A stretch of DNA of 64,000 nucleotides from positions 1 through 64,000 of the forward strand of contig JAZNJU010000006.1 of assembly GCA_045578205.1 (NCBI GenBank). The letters run 5' to 3'. A program made the translations under genes and the position numbers. Below are positions 9,063 through 17,334 of this stretch, piece by piece. The stretch comes from RGIG8748 sp045578205 (GTDB taxonomy: Bacteria; Bacillota; Clostridia; UMGS1810). Numbering within the stretch: position 1 is the first letter of the stretch; the number at the start of each line of letters is the position of its first letter. Below the pieces are notes generated by a model, which made no database searches, was not told the origin of the DNA, and was given only the letters and a program-made list of their open reading frames with translations.

Positions 9063-9758
9063 ATGAAATGGTTTAATAATTGGCTGGATACCCTCCACAA
9101 CACATTTATAGTTGACAACAGATATATGACATTGATACAGGGCTTTGAGAAAACTCTCATCATAACATTCGGTGCTCTGATTATAGGTGTCATTATAGGA
9201 ACTATTGTAGCAATTATTAAAGTTTTTGCCGAGGGTAATAAAAAACTTAAATTTGCTGATGTTATCTGCAATGTGTATCTTACTGTTATAAGAGGAACTC
9301 CTGTAGTTGTACAACTTCTTATATCGTTCTTTATTATATTTGTTACTGCAAAAGACGGAACTTGGGTTGCTGTGCTGACCTTTGGTATAAACTCCGGAGC
9401 CTATGTTGCCGAAACAATCCGTTCGGGAATTCTGGCAATCGACAAGGGGCAGATGGAAGCGGGCCGTTCTTTGGGATTTAACAAAATTCAGACAATGTGG
9501 CTTATCATATTGCCACAGGCATTTAAGAACATTCTGCCTGCCATCGGAAATGAAATGATAGCGCTTTTAAAAGAAACCTCCGTTGCCGGATATGTTGCGG
9601 TAATCGACCTTACAAAGGCAGGAAATCAAATAAAAAATACAACATACGATCAGATAAACCCAATACTTCTTGTTGCTATTGTTTATCTGGTTCTGGTAAT
9701 GCTCCTTACTAAACTTCTTGCAATAATGGAAAGGAGATTAAGAAACAGTGAAAGATAA
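9063..9758 (+). CDS. Amino-acid ABC transporter permease (HisM/GlnP type)
   Basis: About 231 residues with four to five membrane helices, the first near residues 25-50. The cytoplasmic coupling motif conserved in polar amino-acid permeases reads EAGRSLGFNKIQTMWLIILPQA (about residues 137-158). It forms the membrane channel with the neighbouring ATPase. An ATG exists at 9057, but the AGAGG site ends one base before it; the ATG at 9063 has proper spacing and is preferred. The end overlaps the ATPase start by 11 bp. Confidence 0.93.
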   Translation: MKWFNNWLDTLHNTFIVDNRYMTLIQGFEKTLIITFGALIIGVIIGTIVAIIKVFAEGNKKLKFADVICNVYLTVIRGTPVVVQLLISFFIIFVTAKDGTWVAVLTFGINSGAYVAETIRSGILAIDKGQMEAGRSLGFNKIQTMWLIILPQAFKNILPAIGNEMIALLKETSVAGYVAVIDLTKAGNQIKNTTYDQINPILLVAIVYLVLVMLLTKLLAIMERRLRNSER

Positions 9759-10491
9759 TATACTTATTTCTGTGAAACAACTGAAAAAACACTATTTAAA
9801 CGGAACCGTAAAGGCTCTTGACGATGTTTCCATAGATTTTGAAAAAGGAAAAGTTGTTGTGGTAATAGGTCCTTCGGGAAGCGGAAAATCAACACTTCTG
9901 CGTTCCTTAAATCTCCTGGAAGAGCCTACATCGGGGGATATATACATCGGTGATGATAACATAATGGATAAAGGCACCGATATAAACCTTGTAAGGCGGA
10001 AGATGGGCATGGTGTTTCAGCAGTTCAACCTCTTTCCCCATATGACCGTTCTTAAGAATCTTACTCTGGCTCCTATGAAACTTCTAAAAATGGATGAAGC
10101 AGAGGCGAACGAAAAAGCCGTTTCTCTTTTGGAAAGAGTAGGACTTGCAGATAGGGCAGATGCTTATCCTGCACAACTTTCCGGCGGTCAGAAACAGAGA
10201 GTTGCAATAGTGCGTGCTCTTATGATGAATCCCGAGGTTATGCTTTTCGATGAACCCACATCGGCTCTTGACCCCGAAATGGTAGGCGAAGTTCTCGACG
10301 TTATGAAAGAACTTGCGTCCGAGGGTATGACTATGATTGTGGTAACACACGAAATGGGATTTGCAAAGGAAGTTGCCGACAAGGTAATTTTTATGGACGA
10401 AGGCAAAATTGCCGAAGCGGGAACAGCAGAGGAAATATTCCTAAATCCCCAAAGTGACAGACTTAAAAACTTTTTTGCAAAACTGCTTTAA
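9748..10491 (+). CDS. Amino-acid ABC transporter ATP-binding protein (GlnQ type)
   Basis: A 247-residue ABC ATPase powering the importer. Walker A GPSGSGKST (about residues 38-46), Q-loop VFQQFNLFPHMTV, signature LSGGQKQR, Walker B MLFDEPTSALDPE and the H-loop VVTHEMGFA are all intact. The frame begins at a GTG with AAGGAG eleven bases upstream, inside the permease gene. It belongs to the PAAT family of polar amino-acid transporters; substrate specificity lies in the binding protein. Confidence 0.96.
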   Translation: MKDNILISVKQLKKHYLNGTVKALDDVSIDFEKGKVVVVIGPSGSGKSTLLRSLNLLEEPTSGDIYIGDDNIMDKGTDINLVRRKMGMVFQQFNLFPHMTVLKNLTLAPMKLLKMDEAEANEKAVSLLERVGLADRADAYPAQLSGGQKQRVAIVRALMMNPEVMLFDEPTSALDPEMVGEVLDVMKELASEGMTMIVVTHEMGFAKEVADKVIFMDEGKIAEAGTAEEIFLNPQSDRLKNFFAKLL

Positions 10492-10498
10492 AAAAGTG

Positions 10499-10527
10499 TT
10501 GCAAAATCACTTTCTTTATGATAGAAT
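10499..10527 (+). promoter_or_regulatory. secG promoter
   Basis: TTGCAA (10499-10504), a 17-bp spacer and TAGAAT (10522-10527) lie 40 bp before the secG start. Confidence 0.65.
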
Positions 10528-10566
10528 AATTTCATATGAGAAATTTAAATTTGGAGGTGTTTACAG

Positions 10567-10791
10567 ATGGATAAAGTCTTTACAATAGTACACGTTGTTC
10601 TTTCCCTTGTTTTAATAGCAGTTGTTCTGCTTCAGTCCGGCAAATCCGCAGGCCTTTCCGGTTCTATCGGCGGCGGTGCTGAAACATTCTTCGGTAAGAA
10701 CAAAGCAGGAACTCTCGATGGTATTTTCGAAAAACTCACAGGAATTGTGGCTCTTCTCTTTATTATCACATCCATCATTCTTGCAATATAA
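10567..10791 (+). CDS. secG: Preprotein translocase subunit SecG
   Basis: A 74-residue membrane protein with two helices (about residues 4-20 and 55-73) that assists SecYEA-dependent export. The cytoplasmic loop has the family hallmarks: LLQSGKSAGLSGSIGGGAET followed by FFGKNKA. Length is normal. The ATG follows TTGGAGG. The gene has its own promoter and a strong terminator, so it is monocistronic. Confidence 0.95.
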   Translation: MDKVFTIVHVVLSLVLIAVVLLQSGKSAGLSGSIGGGAETFFGKNKAGTLDGIFEKLTGIVALLFIITSIILAI

Positions 10792-10807
10792 TTAATATTC
10801 ACAAACG

Positions 10808-10835
10808 AAAAACACACCTTGAGGTGTGTTTTTTT
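10808..10835. terminator. Bidirectional terminator between secG and the DUF2520-type gene
   Basis: AACACACC (811-818 of this 10 kb block) pairs with GGTGTGTT (823-830) around TTGA, with A-run before and T-run after. It can serve both the rightward secG and the leftward gene ending at 10849. Confidence 0.85.
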
Positions 10836-10848
10836 ATTTGCAATTAAT

Positions 10849-11676
10849 TCAATATTTCTTTTTCAGTATTCTCAGAATGGTTTCCTTTTCGTCGGGGGTA
10901 TATATCCCCGTATCTGCAATGTGACACTCCATATTCCGATAGAATTCTTTTGTGTCGGAGTAATTAAGCCCCGAGAGAAGACGCATATCTTTACGGATTT
11001 CATTTTCGCCCTTTTTGCGGATTTTCTTTATGGGATTCTGACTTATTACTTCTTTGACATTTTTAGATACAAACTCGCAAAAACACTCTTCATCGTACTG
11101 ACCTGATATTTTGTAGAAATGTTCGGACACATTCACAATGATTTTGAGATATTCCGTAATAACTCTTGTTGCAATCGAACCCAGTCTTTTCTCATTCTTG
11201 GTGGAGACCACGGCTTTGGGGAAAACAGTTTTCATTACTTCTTCAAATTCCTGACTTCTTTTTCCCTCACCCTCCAGGCTTATTAGTATATCATTTGTAT
11301 TGGAAACACTTGCCTTGTAGGGAAAACCTATGGAATAGTATGTATTCGTGCCGGAACAACGGAGAATTGACGAATCATACTTGGTGCTGAAATGACAAAG
11401 AATTTTATTCTTTACCTGCTTTTCTTTCAGTACATCTGAAAAAGCAGAAAGTTGTGAATCATGACGGCAGACAAAAATTATATCTGCATCTTTTATGAGT
11501 GCCTCCAAAGACAAATATGCCTTTGTGTTAAGCATTATGGCAAGGTTTGTGGTGCTTTCCACCCCTGAGGAGAGTACACCGCATATTTTCAGCGGGTTGT
11601 TTTCTTTCAGATTAACTTGAAGCAATTTTGCATATGGTGTGATAATACTTTCGTTGCCAACAAAGGCGGCGTTCAT
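10849..11676 (-). CDS. Rossmann-like/DUF2520-type dehydrogenase-like protein
   Basis: About 275 residues. The N-terminal part resembles a Rossmann fold with a degenerate glycine motif (AAFVGNESIITPYAKLL) followed by an alternating pattern ending in DADIIFVCRHDSQLSAF, the place where NADP-dependent dehydrogenases place their second strand. The C-terminal part is helical, matching DUF2520-type proteins related to ketopantoate reductase/prephenate dehydrogenase folds. Enzyme activity is unknown. The ATG at 11676 is preferred over an upstream TTG at 11694 because AAAGGA lies nine bases before it. It lies 14 bp after tmcAL and is probably co-transcribed with it. Confidence 0.7.
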   Translation of the reverse strand: MNAAFVGNESIITPYAKLLQVNLKENNPLKICGVLSSGVESTTNLAIMLNTKAYLSLEALIKDADIIFVCRHDSQLSAFSDVLKEKQVKNKILCHFSTKYDSSILRCSGTNTYYSIGFPYKASVSNTNDILISLEGEGKRSQEFEEVMKTVFPKAVVSTKNEKRLGSIATRVITEYLKIIVNVSEHFYKISGQYDEECFCEFVSKNVKEVISQNPIKKIRKKGENEIRKDMRLLSGLNYSDTKEFYRNMECHIADTGIYTPDEKETILRILKKKY

Positions 11677-11690
11677 TGGTGTCAGTCCTT

Positions 11691-12833
11691 TCAAATAAGC
11701 GCACGGGGTTTAATATATGGGGATGTTGTATAGTCCAAAGATGCCTTTCCGTTTACACAAAGAGAGGCAATGTCTGTTGCGAGAATATCTTTTTTAAGCA
11801 TTTCTTCGTCCGAGGATTTCGTAACCTTGGTTATAACTTCAAGGTTGCCCCGTGCTTTTATTTCTTTTATAATTTCTGCCCCTTTTGAATTCAGAGCAAG
11901 AACTCTGGCATACCGAGGCTCGGGTGCACTTGTGATACCCAAAACACAGCACAGTATGACCCGACCTATGCGGTGGGCGGTATATCGCTTTGTAACACAA
12001 GCAGATACAAACTCAGCGTAGTTTGTGCATACCTTACTTTGGTTTATGAGCCTTTTTGCAAGCCCCTCCTCCATACCCGATATATTCTCAAGGGATTTTT
12101 CGTCGGCAGTTCGGAAAAACCCGAGAATAAAAGCGGATAATTTGTTTATATCATAAATATTGCTGCTTGTACAGAGCGAATAAGGGCTTGTTTTGTCGCC
12201 GGAGAGTATTTTTTGACGAATAGATGTGGCAGAGGTGAATTCACCATGTGCCTCTGTGCTGTGATATTCACCTATTCTCTTTTCAATATGGACTTTCATA
12301 GTTGAGTTCAAACGAATGAGATTTGCCATGTATGCAGTAACTAAGGTTGCGTTAGGGCAAAAAACCTCGTCGGGTATATCGGGGAGTGTTTTTCTTAGCG
12401 CAAATTCACACGATGCGGGATAACTCATTCCTTTGTCCAAAGCCTCTTTCAGTGCATTGGTGTAGGTTGGACTTTCGCTGTTTTTGTTTCGGGCAATTTC
12501 CCACAATAGTTCTGCGTTGTCACACTCACTTCCGAATGCAATACCGTAGGACGCCATTGCGTGTGCAATTTCCACAGCACCTTTTGCGAATACATCTGCC
12601 GACTGAAGAACATAGCAGACGGGAAGTTCTACTATAAGGTCTGCGCCGTTGTCTATGGCGGCTTTGGCTCTTGTCCATTTGTCATATATTGCGACATCGC
12701 CTCTCTGGACCATGCTTCCGCTCATTATGCAGACTATGCCGTCGGCATCTGTTTTTTTCTTTACTTGTTCAATTAAATATCTGTGTCCTGTATGAAAAGG
12801 ATTGAATTCACATACAATACTAAAAAAATTCAT
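11691..12833 (-). CDS. tmcAL: tRNA(Met) cytidine acetate ligase TmcAL (YlbM)
   Basis: A 380-residue nucleotidyltransferase-like enzyme that makes N4-acetylcytidine at the wobble base of elongator tRNA-Met using acetate and ATP. The N-terminal motif CEFNPFHTGHRYLI is the HxGH nucleotidyltransferase signature, followed by VCIMSGSMVQRGD and GADLIVELP, both characteristic of this family. SATSIRQKI around residue 205 corresponds to the second nucleotide-binding motif. Length matches Bacillus YlbM (about 400). It is the first gene of a two-gene minus-strand unit and is divergent from the tRNA-Lys gene. Confidence 0.93.
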   Translation of the reverse strand: MNFFSIVCEFNPFHTGHRYLIEQVKKKTDADGIVCIMSGSMVQRGDVAIYDKWTRAKAAIDNGADLIVELPVCYVLQSADVFAKGAVEIAHAMASYGIAFGSECDNAELLWEIARNKNSESPTYTNALKEALDKGMSYPASCEFALRKTLPDIPDEVFCPNATLVTAYMANLIRLNSTMKVHIEKRIGEYHSTEAHGEFTSATSIRQKILSGDKTSPYSLCTSSNIYDINKLSAFILGFFRTADEKSLENISGMEEGLAKRLINQSKVCTNYAEFVSACVTKRYTAHRIGRVILCCVLGITSAPEPRYARVLALNSKGAEIIKEIKARGNLEVITKVTKSSDEEMLKKDILATDIASLCVNGKASLDYTTSPYIKPRALI

Positions 12834-12861
12834 TGTTTACTCCTTTTTTTGAAAAAAAGCC

Positions 12862-12890
12862 TTGACAAAAGATGGTCAACTGTGTATAAT
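12862..12890 (+). promoter_or_regulatory. Consensus promoter of tRNA-Lys
   Basis: TTGACA (12862-12867), a 17-bp spacer and TATAAT (12885-12890) match consensus at every position, 18 bp before the tRNA. Confidence 0.92.
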
Positions 12891-12908
12891 ATTCAATGTT
12901 GACGGTAC

Positions 12909-12984
12909 GCACCATTAGCTCAGTTGGTAGAGCACCTGACTCTTAATCAGGGTGTCCCGGGTTCGAGTCCCTGATGGTGCACCA
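12909..12984 (+). tRNA. tRNA-Lys (anticodon CTT)
   Basis: A 76-nt cloverleaf with encoded CCA. The acceptor stem pairs GCACCAT (12909-12915) with ATGGTGC (12974-12980), the anticodon stem CCTGA/TCAGG encloses a loop CTCTTAA giving anticodon CTT, and the T loop GTTCGAGTC is canonical. The phage integrase gene begins 120 bp away and faces it, so the 3' half is the probable attachment site. The gene is left intact by integration. Confidence 0.97.
12950..12984. other. Probable prophage left attachment site in the tRNA-Lys 3' end
   Basis: A tyrosine-integrase gene directly downstream of a tRNA, with all further genes phage-like, indicates insertion into the tRNA 3' end. The core is expected to cover the T arm and acceptor 3' strand. 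The other copy lies outside the window, so the exact borders cannot be fixed. Confidence 0.6.
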
Positions 12985-12988
12985 AACG

Positions 12989-13026
12989 AAAGCCTTGTAA
13001 TTGCAACGATTACAAGGCTTTTTTTC
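12989..13026 (+). terminator. Terminator after tRNA-Lys
   Basis: A 12-bp stem (12989-13001 with 13009-13021) around a 7-nt loop, followed by a T-run. If the attachment site is in the tRNA, this hairpin is on the phage side and replaces the host terminator. It can also end the leftward integrase transcript. Confidence 0.85.
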
Positions 13027-13106
13027 TTTTTGTTTAACCTTGTTTCAAATGCAAAAAACTGCATAAAAACGCATCGAAATACATTAAAACGGGTGTCAAA
13101 TTGGTG

Positions 13107-14147
13107 TCAAAATTCAGAAAGGAATGTATTTATCTTATTCACATTCTTTTCTGTGACATCTTTTGAGAATTCTGTGTAGATATTCATTGTAGTAGATATA
13201 TCAGCATGTCCCAATAATCCTTGGGCGGTTTTTGCATCGACACCTGCACGATATAAAATTTTTGCATATGTGTGCCGGAGTTGATGTTGTGTAATATCTA
13301 TGCCAAGGGTATTGACTAAATTTTTCCACTTTTTAAAGATTTGTGTCTTTGAAAGAGGAGTTTTTCCACCAAAGAGGTATTCGCCTTTCTTGGTGGCATT
13401 TTTTAGTTTTGTGATAGGTTCATGCAAAACATCTAATATTGGAATGGTCCGCATTCCGTTTTCGGTTTTAGTTTGAAATTTTACCTTTGCGGTATTACCT
13501 TCAAATTCTACAGATTTATTTACGGTAATTGTTCGGGTTTCTAAATTTATATCTTCTTTGGTGAGTGCGAGGAGTTCTCCACGGCGAAGACCTGTGTAAA
13601 GAAGTATAAAAGCATATATATCAAAATCCACATCAAGGTTTTTGGTGATTATGTCGATGTCGCTATCTGATGCTGCGTGACGCTTTGCTTGCTTTGCTTG
13701 CTTAGGAACACGTACTACAGATGCAGAATTTTGGACTTTAATGCCATTTAACATTGCGTAGTTTGTAATAAGCCCATAAACTATTTTAACCTTTGAAATG
13801 GAAGATTTTGAATAATTCTCCGTGAGCATATCATTAAATAATTTCTGTATTTCGTATGGCTCTATTTCTTCTATATACCTATCGTGAAATCTTGCGAGGT
13901 GTTTATATGCTATTCTGTAAGTTTCGATGGTTTTATATGATACAGTTTTTTCTTTTTCTTCTATCATTCGCTCAAATAGTTTATTTAATTTGTGTTTCTT
14001 TTCGTGAGAAATGAATTTATATTCTGCTATTTGGTTGTCGATGTCCTTTTTTGCTTTTCTTTCTGTGTATTCGGATGAGTAAAAATATACGATTTTTCCG
14101 TCAATAGTCATTTTATGACAAAATCTTCCATCTTTTCGTTTATACAT
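13107..14147 (-). CDS. int: Phage tyrosine integrase
   Basis: A 346-residue site-specific recombinase. Order: an N-terminal arm-binding region with aromatic residues (to about 50), a SAM-like core-binding domain (about 55-140) and a catalytic domain (about 155-330). The catalytic residues are visible: R188 in TGLRRGE, H288 and R291 in HQLRHTY, H314 in LLGHADI and nucleophile Y324 in MNIYTEF. It is transcribed toward the tRNA-Lys and is the outermost phage gene. It likely needs an excisionase; a candidate is the small helix-turn-helix protein at 17335. Confidence 0.95.
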   Translation of the reverse strand: MYKRKDGRFCHKMTIDGKIVYFYSSEYTERKAKKDIDNQIAEYKFISHEKKHKLNKLFERMIEEKEKTVSYKTIETYRIAYKHLARFHDRYIEEIEPYEIQKLFNDMLTENYSKSSISKVKIVYGLITNYAMLNGIKVQNSASVVRVPKQAKQAKRHAASDSDIDIITKNLDVDFDIYAFILLYTGLRRGELLALTKEDINLETRTITVNKSVEFEGNTAKVKFQTKTENGMRTIPILDVLHEPITKLKNATKKGEYLFGGKTPLSKTQIFKKWKNLVNTLGIDITQHQLRHTYAKILYRAGVDAKTAQGLLGHADISTTMNIYTEFSKDVTEKNVNKINTFLSEF

Positions 14148-14462
14148 AATTCATTTAACCTCTTGATTTTGTTCAAAAATTAAAATACAATATATTTGTG
14201 GGGTTTATTTGTAATGTTCTTCGCCCCACTTTATAAAAGACCGAGTATTGCCGATATAACTTGGTCTTTTTTGTATAAAATTGGCTCGACATGGTACGCA
14301 TTGTTAAGAGGCGTGTCGAACCTAACGCGTACTTCCGTTATATTCGAAAATATTTGAAAGTCAACACTTTTTCATCAAAAACACAAATTTTTGTGTAGTT
14401 TTGCGTATTTTCAAGTTGTTATATGTTTTTCGGTGTACTTTAAAATTCTTCGTATCTCTAGT
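14148..14462. other. Gene-free stretch between integrase and the degraded membrane-protein gene
   Basis: It is AT-rich with no convincing coding frame. It holds a terminator-like hairpin at 14237-14272 and an inverted repeat pairing TCGACA with TGTCGA around 14286-14319. The integrase promoter presumably lies in the part next to 14147. Confidence 0.4.
14237..14272 (+). terminator. Terminator-like hairpin upstream of the integrase
   Basis: AAGACCGAG (14237-14245) pairs with CTTGGTCTT (14260-14268), nine pairs including one G-T, followed by T residues. It would stop rightward read-through into the lysogeny genes. Confidence 0.55.
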
Positions 14463-15021
14463 TCATAAGATTATATCATCACAGTTCATTAGATAACTTG
14501 ATTTGTAAATTATTATGTTATGCTTATAAATATTTTGTTGATACACCTTGTTAAAGGTGTTATTTTTTAAAATCACAAGTATTGTACAGATATGTAATGT
14601 TATTATATCTACAAATTGCTCGGAGCCGTCTTTTGCTAACATATGACAGGCATCCAGAACATAATCTAAAAATTCTGGAGGTACACTTTTTATGATAGTA
14701 TTCAAGTAGTTCCAGTTGATATTTGCAGTTTCCAAATATACAACTATGAATATCACCATTAACGAAGGTCTCTTTGATAACTCTTTTTGTAATCGTAACA
14801 TCCCATTCGATATCTTCAAACATATATATGTGGTTGTTATATTCTTGTGGATACTTTTGTTTGAATGCTTCTTCGAGTATAACGATTTGTTCTTCTAGTT
14901 GACTTATTCTTTTTAATGGGAAATGTTCAATTAGTTTTATTACTAAAGCCATAAAAAATATAAAAAGTATACTCAACAAAGAAATTGAGAGTATTATTAA
15001 TATGATTTTTATTGATATCAC
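14463..15021 (-). pseudogene. Frameshifted small membrane protein of the lysogeny region
   Basis: Two overlapping minus-strand frames make one sensible protein only if joined. The frame starting at 15021 encodes an N-terminal membrane helix (about residues 4-30) and a charged coiled region with LEEQIVILEEAFKQKY. The frame ending at 14463 continues with protein-like sequence such as PPEFLDYVLDACHMLAKDG, while each frame turns poor beyond about 14700-14800. A one-base change in that interval would join them into roughly 190 residues. Function is unknown; its place between integrase and repressor suggests an accessory lysogen-expressed gene. Sequence error or recoding cannot be excluded. Confidence 0.5.
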
Positions 15022-15195
15022 CTCTTGTTATATGTTACCTCTACCCGCTACAACTGTTCCAATAATAGCGACTGCTTTTTTATGACTCTTTAGTCCGCAT
15101 AGTACATTGTTTCCTTTTGGTTGTTTTGATACTCCTAGCGCATTGACGTTTAACAGTAAAGAACAATATTAACTATAATAATTTTTTTGTTTATA

Positions 15196-16167
15196 TCACT
15201 CTATCGTAATTGGTAATTTTTTAACATCTTGGTTCAAATCTTGAATGTCTTTATATTTTTGGTTTAGTTGTTTTAATAGTTCATACTTGCTTGGAAATAA
15301 TCTCAGTAATTTGTATTTGTATGTATTATTGCAAGTGAAGTGAGATTTTTTTGCATCTTCAAGATTCAATATGCAAGTTGCCCTAAGCCGATCTATTTCG
15401 TTTAAAGTTTCTTGATACTGATTATATTTGTAATACCAATCTATACAAGAAAGTGGAAATTCCATGAAACATTTACTGCATTTCAAATCGTGATTTTGTA
15501 TTTCTTCCAAGGCATACATTCCAAGGTTTCTTTGACGATAAGCTCGAGAGCAACCTCTCTTTCGATGAAACTTTTTGCCGTTTGGTGCAATATAAACAGT
15601 AAACGTTCTTCCCCAACTACGTGTTAGTTTCTCTTTTGGGAGACCTTTGCTATCGATTTCGTATTCATCTGGAATAGTTGGTTTTTTCTCAATGTTTATC
15701 AAACTCTTTTTAAATAAATATGCTTGTTTGCAATCACAGTATTTTGAAATATTATTGGCGTAGTCTGATAATAGGCGATCCAGACTGTCCTTGAATTCCG
15801 AAAAAAGCATTGTAAATATAGAGACTACAATATATGTTGTTAAAGCACACCATACTATCAAGGATAACCACTCATTGTCTGCCCTATTGTCAGAAGCAGA
15901 AGGTGTTTTATTATTTTCGCGATAAGGATTGTTTGTTGGTGGGTCATAAGGTGGTGTGAATGGCTTGTAATCTGTGTCAGAAGAACTTCCAGATGAACTT
16001 TTTCCTGCATATTCTCCTGTATGAAAATGGTATGTTCCGGCTTTCCTATCCCAATGACCACCGTTAGAATCTGTTCTTCCAGGGTGAGCGTTTACGCTAA
16101 AATTCAGGAGAGAAACCAAACACAACAATAAAAAAATTAGTTTTGCAAAAAACTTCTTTTTATTCAC
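15196..16167 (-). CDS. YHYH-motif surface/membrane protein in the lysogeny region
   Basis: A 323-residue protein with a signal peptide or membrane helix (residues 4-25), then AHPGRTDSNGGHWDRKAGTY followed by HFH. This is the YHYH-type motif found in exported Firmicute proteins. A Ser/Pro-rich linker (about 55-95), a second membrane helix (about 103-122) and a long charged cytoplasmic region follow; it contains CSRAYRQRN and CSKCF cysteine pairs. It is likely expressed in the lysogen with the adjacent repressor (4-bp gap) and may alter the host surface or exclude other phages. The role is inference only. Confidence 0.6.
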   Translation of the reverse strand: MNKKKFFAKLIFLLLCLVSLLNFSVNAHPGRTDSNGGHWDRKAGTYHFHTGEYAGKSSSGSSSDTDYKPFTPPYDPPTNNPYRENNKTPSASDNRADNEWLSLIVWCALTTYIVVSIFTMLFSEFKDSLDRLLSDYANNISKYCDCKQAYLFKKSLINIEKKPTIPDEYEIDSKGLPKEKLTRSWGRTFTVYIAPNGKKFHRKRGCSRAYRQRNLGMYALEEIQNHDLKCSKCFMEFPLSCIDWYYKYNQYQETLNEIDRLRATCILNLEDAKKSHFTCNNTYKYKLLRLFPSKYELLKQLNQKYKDIQDLNQDVKKLPITIE

Positions 16168-16171
16168 TTTC

Positions 16172-16795
16172 TCAAAACTTTCTCTTCAAACTTTTTACAA
16201 GTCCGATTACTTTTATACGCAATACGTCATGTCCCTCAAAACGGCGAGGCGCAAACATAGGGTTTACGGATTGTAGTTGTATCCAATCATCACCGTAAAC
16301 AACTCTTTTGACAACCCCTTCACAATCATCAATTAGCACAACAGCAAAATCTCCACTATCTACGGAAGTTTGGTGTTGTACTAGAATGTAATCTCCCTCT
16401 ATAAAGACAGGGTACATACTATCACCGTGTATCTTAAGGTAGAAATACTCTCTATCGGCTGTCATATCTTCAAGGTCAGCAGTTTCATAATCTATTATGT
16501 TACTTTCTGCAAACATACCCTCGCCGGCGGCAACAAAACCATATACGGGAATTTTGGCGGTATTTGCTGGGTGGTATTGAACTACATCTTTTGTATAGTT
16601 ACCTTCTCCATACAACAAGCGTTCCACTGATACATCAAAATAATCTGCAATCTTCTTTAATGTCACATCACTAGGTGTGGCATTTTTTTGTTTCCATTTG
16701 GTTACCGCACCTGAAGAAATTCCAAGCGTTGCTGCTACTGGGTTTGGTTTTGTGTTGTGCTTAGCACATAGTTCTATGAAATTCTCCCAAAACAT
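16172..16795 (-). CDS. Phage repressor: XRE helix-turn-helix with S24 self-cleavage domain
   Basis: A 207-residue CI/LexA-type repressor maintaining lysogeny and inactivated by RecA-stimulated autocleavage. The N-terminal helix-turn-helix spans about residues 15-60 (PVAATLGISSGAVTKWKQ). The S24 domain has the cleavage site A90-G91 (VAAGEG), nucleophile S126 (HGDSMYP) and general base K163 (GVVKRV). The frame extends upstream, but GGAGG precedes the ATG at 16795 and the domain begins there. It faces away from the early genes across a control region with repeated GTGAGAA boxes. Confidence 0.93.
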   Translation of the reverse strand: MFWENFIELCAKHNTKPNPVAATLGISSGAVTKWKQKNATPSDVTLKKIADYFDVSVERLLYGEGNYTKDVVQYHPANTAKIPVYGFVAAGEGMFAESNIIDYETADLEDMTADREYFYLKIHGDSMYPVFIEGDYILVQHQTSVDSGDFAVVLIDDCEGVVKRVVYGDDWIQLQSVNPMFAPRRFEGHDVLRIKVIGLVKSLKRKF

Positions 16796-16817
16796 ATTTG
16801 TTACCTCCGTTGTACAT

Positions 16818-16912
16818 TTCTCACAATTCTCACTAAAATATTTTGTAAAAGATAACAAAAAATAAGAAAAGTAAGAAAACATATTGACTTAGTGAGAAAA
16901 GTAAGATATCAT
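16818..16912. promoter_or_regulatory. Immunity control region: candidate operators and early promoter
   Basis: GTGAGAA boxes occur on the minus strand (TTCTCAC at 16818-16824 and 16827-16833) and on the plus strand at 16892-16898, and a related AAGAAAAGTAAGA repeat sits at 16864 and 16894 (30 bp apart). A rightward promoter TTGACT (16884-16889), 17-bp spacer, TATCAT (16907-16912) overlaps them. The arrangement fits a repressor-controlled divergent switch. Confidence 0.6.
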
Positions 16913-16921
16913 ATAATTACT

Positions 16922-17088
16922 CCCCAAGGCGAGTAAAAATATTCGCCCTCCAAATGGGGTATAACTTAAATTTTGGCAGTGATTGATGAACTGTCAAAAT
17001 AGCGAGAGACTCCTGCTCTTGCGACAATATAGTCGGGTGTGCAATATCAGTTGGCGCTTTTATTGTAACGCATCCGACATATATTGTC
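16922..17088 (+). ncRNA. Structured leader or small RNA candidate in the immunity region
   Basis: Immediately after the early promoter the sequence forms consecutive hairpins. CCCC/GGGG encloses GGCGA/TCGCC (16922-16959). TTTTGGCAG pairs with CTGTCAAAA (16971-16999) and GCGAGAG pairs with CTCTTGC (17002-17022). A 14-bp stem joins 17023-17036 to 17074-17088 with one bulged A. No protein frame of quality exists here. It may be a structured 5' leader, an antisense or trans-acting RNA, or a set of operator palindromes; no known RNA family is recognised. Confidence 0.4.
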
Positions 17089-17139
17089 AAGCAAAATTGC
17101 ATTTGAAGTGAAAAAAGAGAGAAAAGTGAGGTGAGGAAA

Positions 17140-17331
17140 GTGGGAACGAATAACCTAAAGGAAATAAGAGAACGAAAGGGATTAACCCAGGCACAACTTG
17201 CTGACAGAACCGGACAGACTATTTCTTCTGTTTGCAGAGTTGAAAAAGGGACACTGGACTTTCCAGGAAGAGTGTGGAAGGTAATTGCACGAGTGCTTAA
17301 CTGCACTACAGATGATTTATTGGGGGTGTGA
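17140..17331 (+). CDS. Cro-like XRE helix-turn-helix protein
   Basis: About 63 residues consisting of a single XRE DNA-binding domain: LKEIRERKGLTQAQLADRTG with recognition helix TISSVCRVEKG. As the first early gene opposite the S24 repressor it has the place and size of a Cro-type protein that represses lysogenic transcription. GTG at 17140 has AGGTGA five bases upstream and is preferred to GTG at 17131. It is followed three bases later by the next gene. Confidence 0.85.
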   Translation: MGTNNLKEIRERKGLTQAQLADRTGQTISSVCRVEKGTLDFPGRVWKVIARVLNCTTDDLLGV

Positions 17332-17334
17332 CGG

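Noticed and set aside
15030..15150. Minus-strand coding remnant ending VAIIGTVVAGRGNI
   Set aside because: It has no ATG/GTG start with a site and is only about 40 codons; it may be chance.
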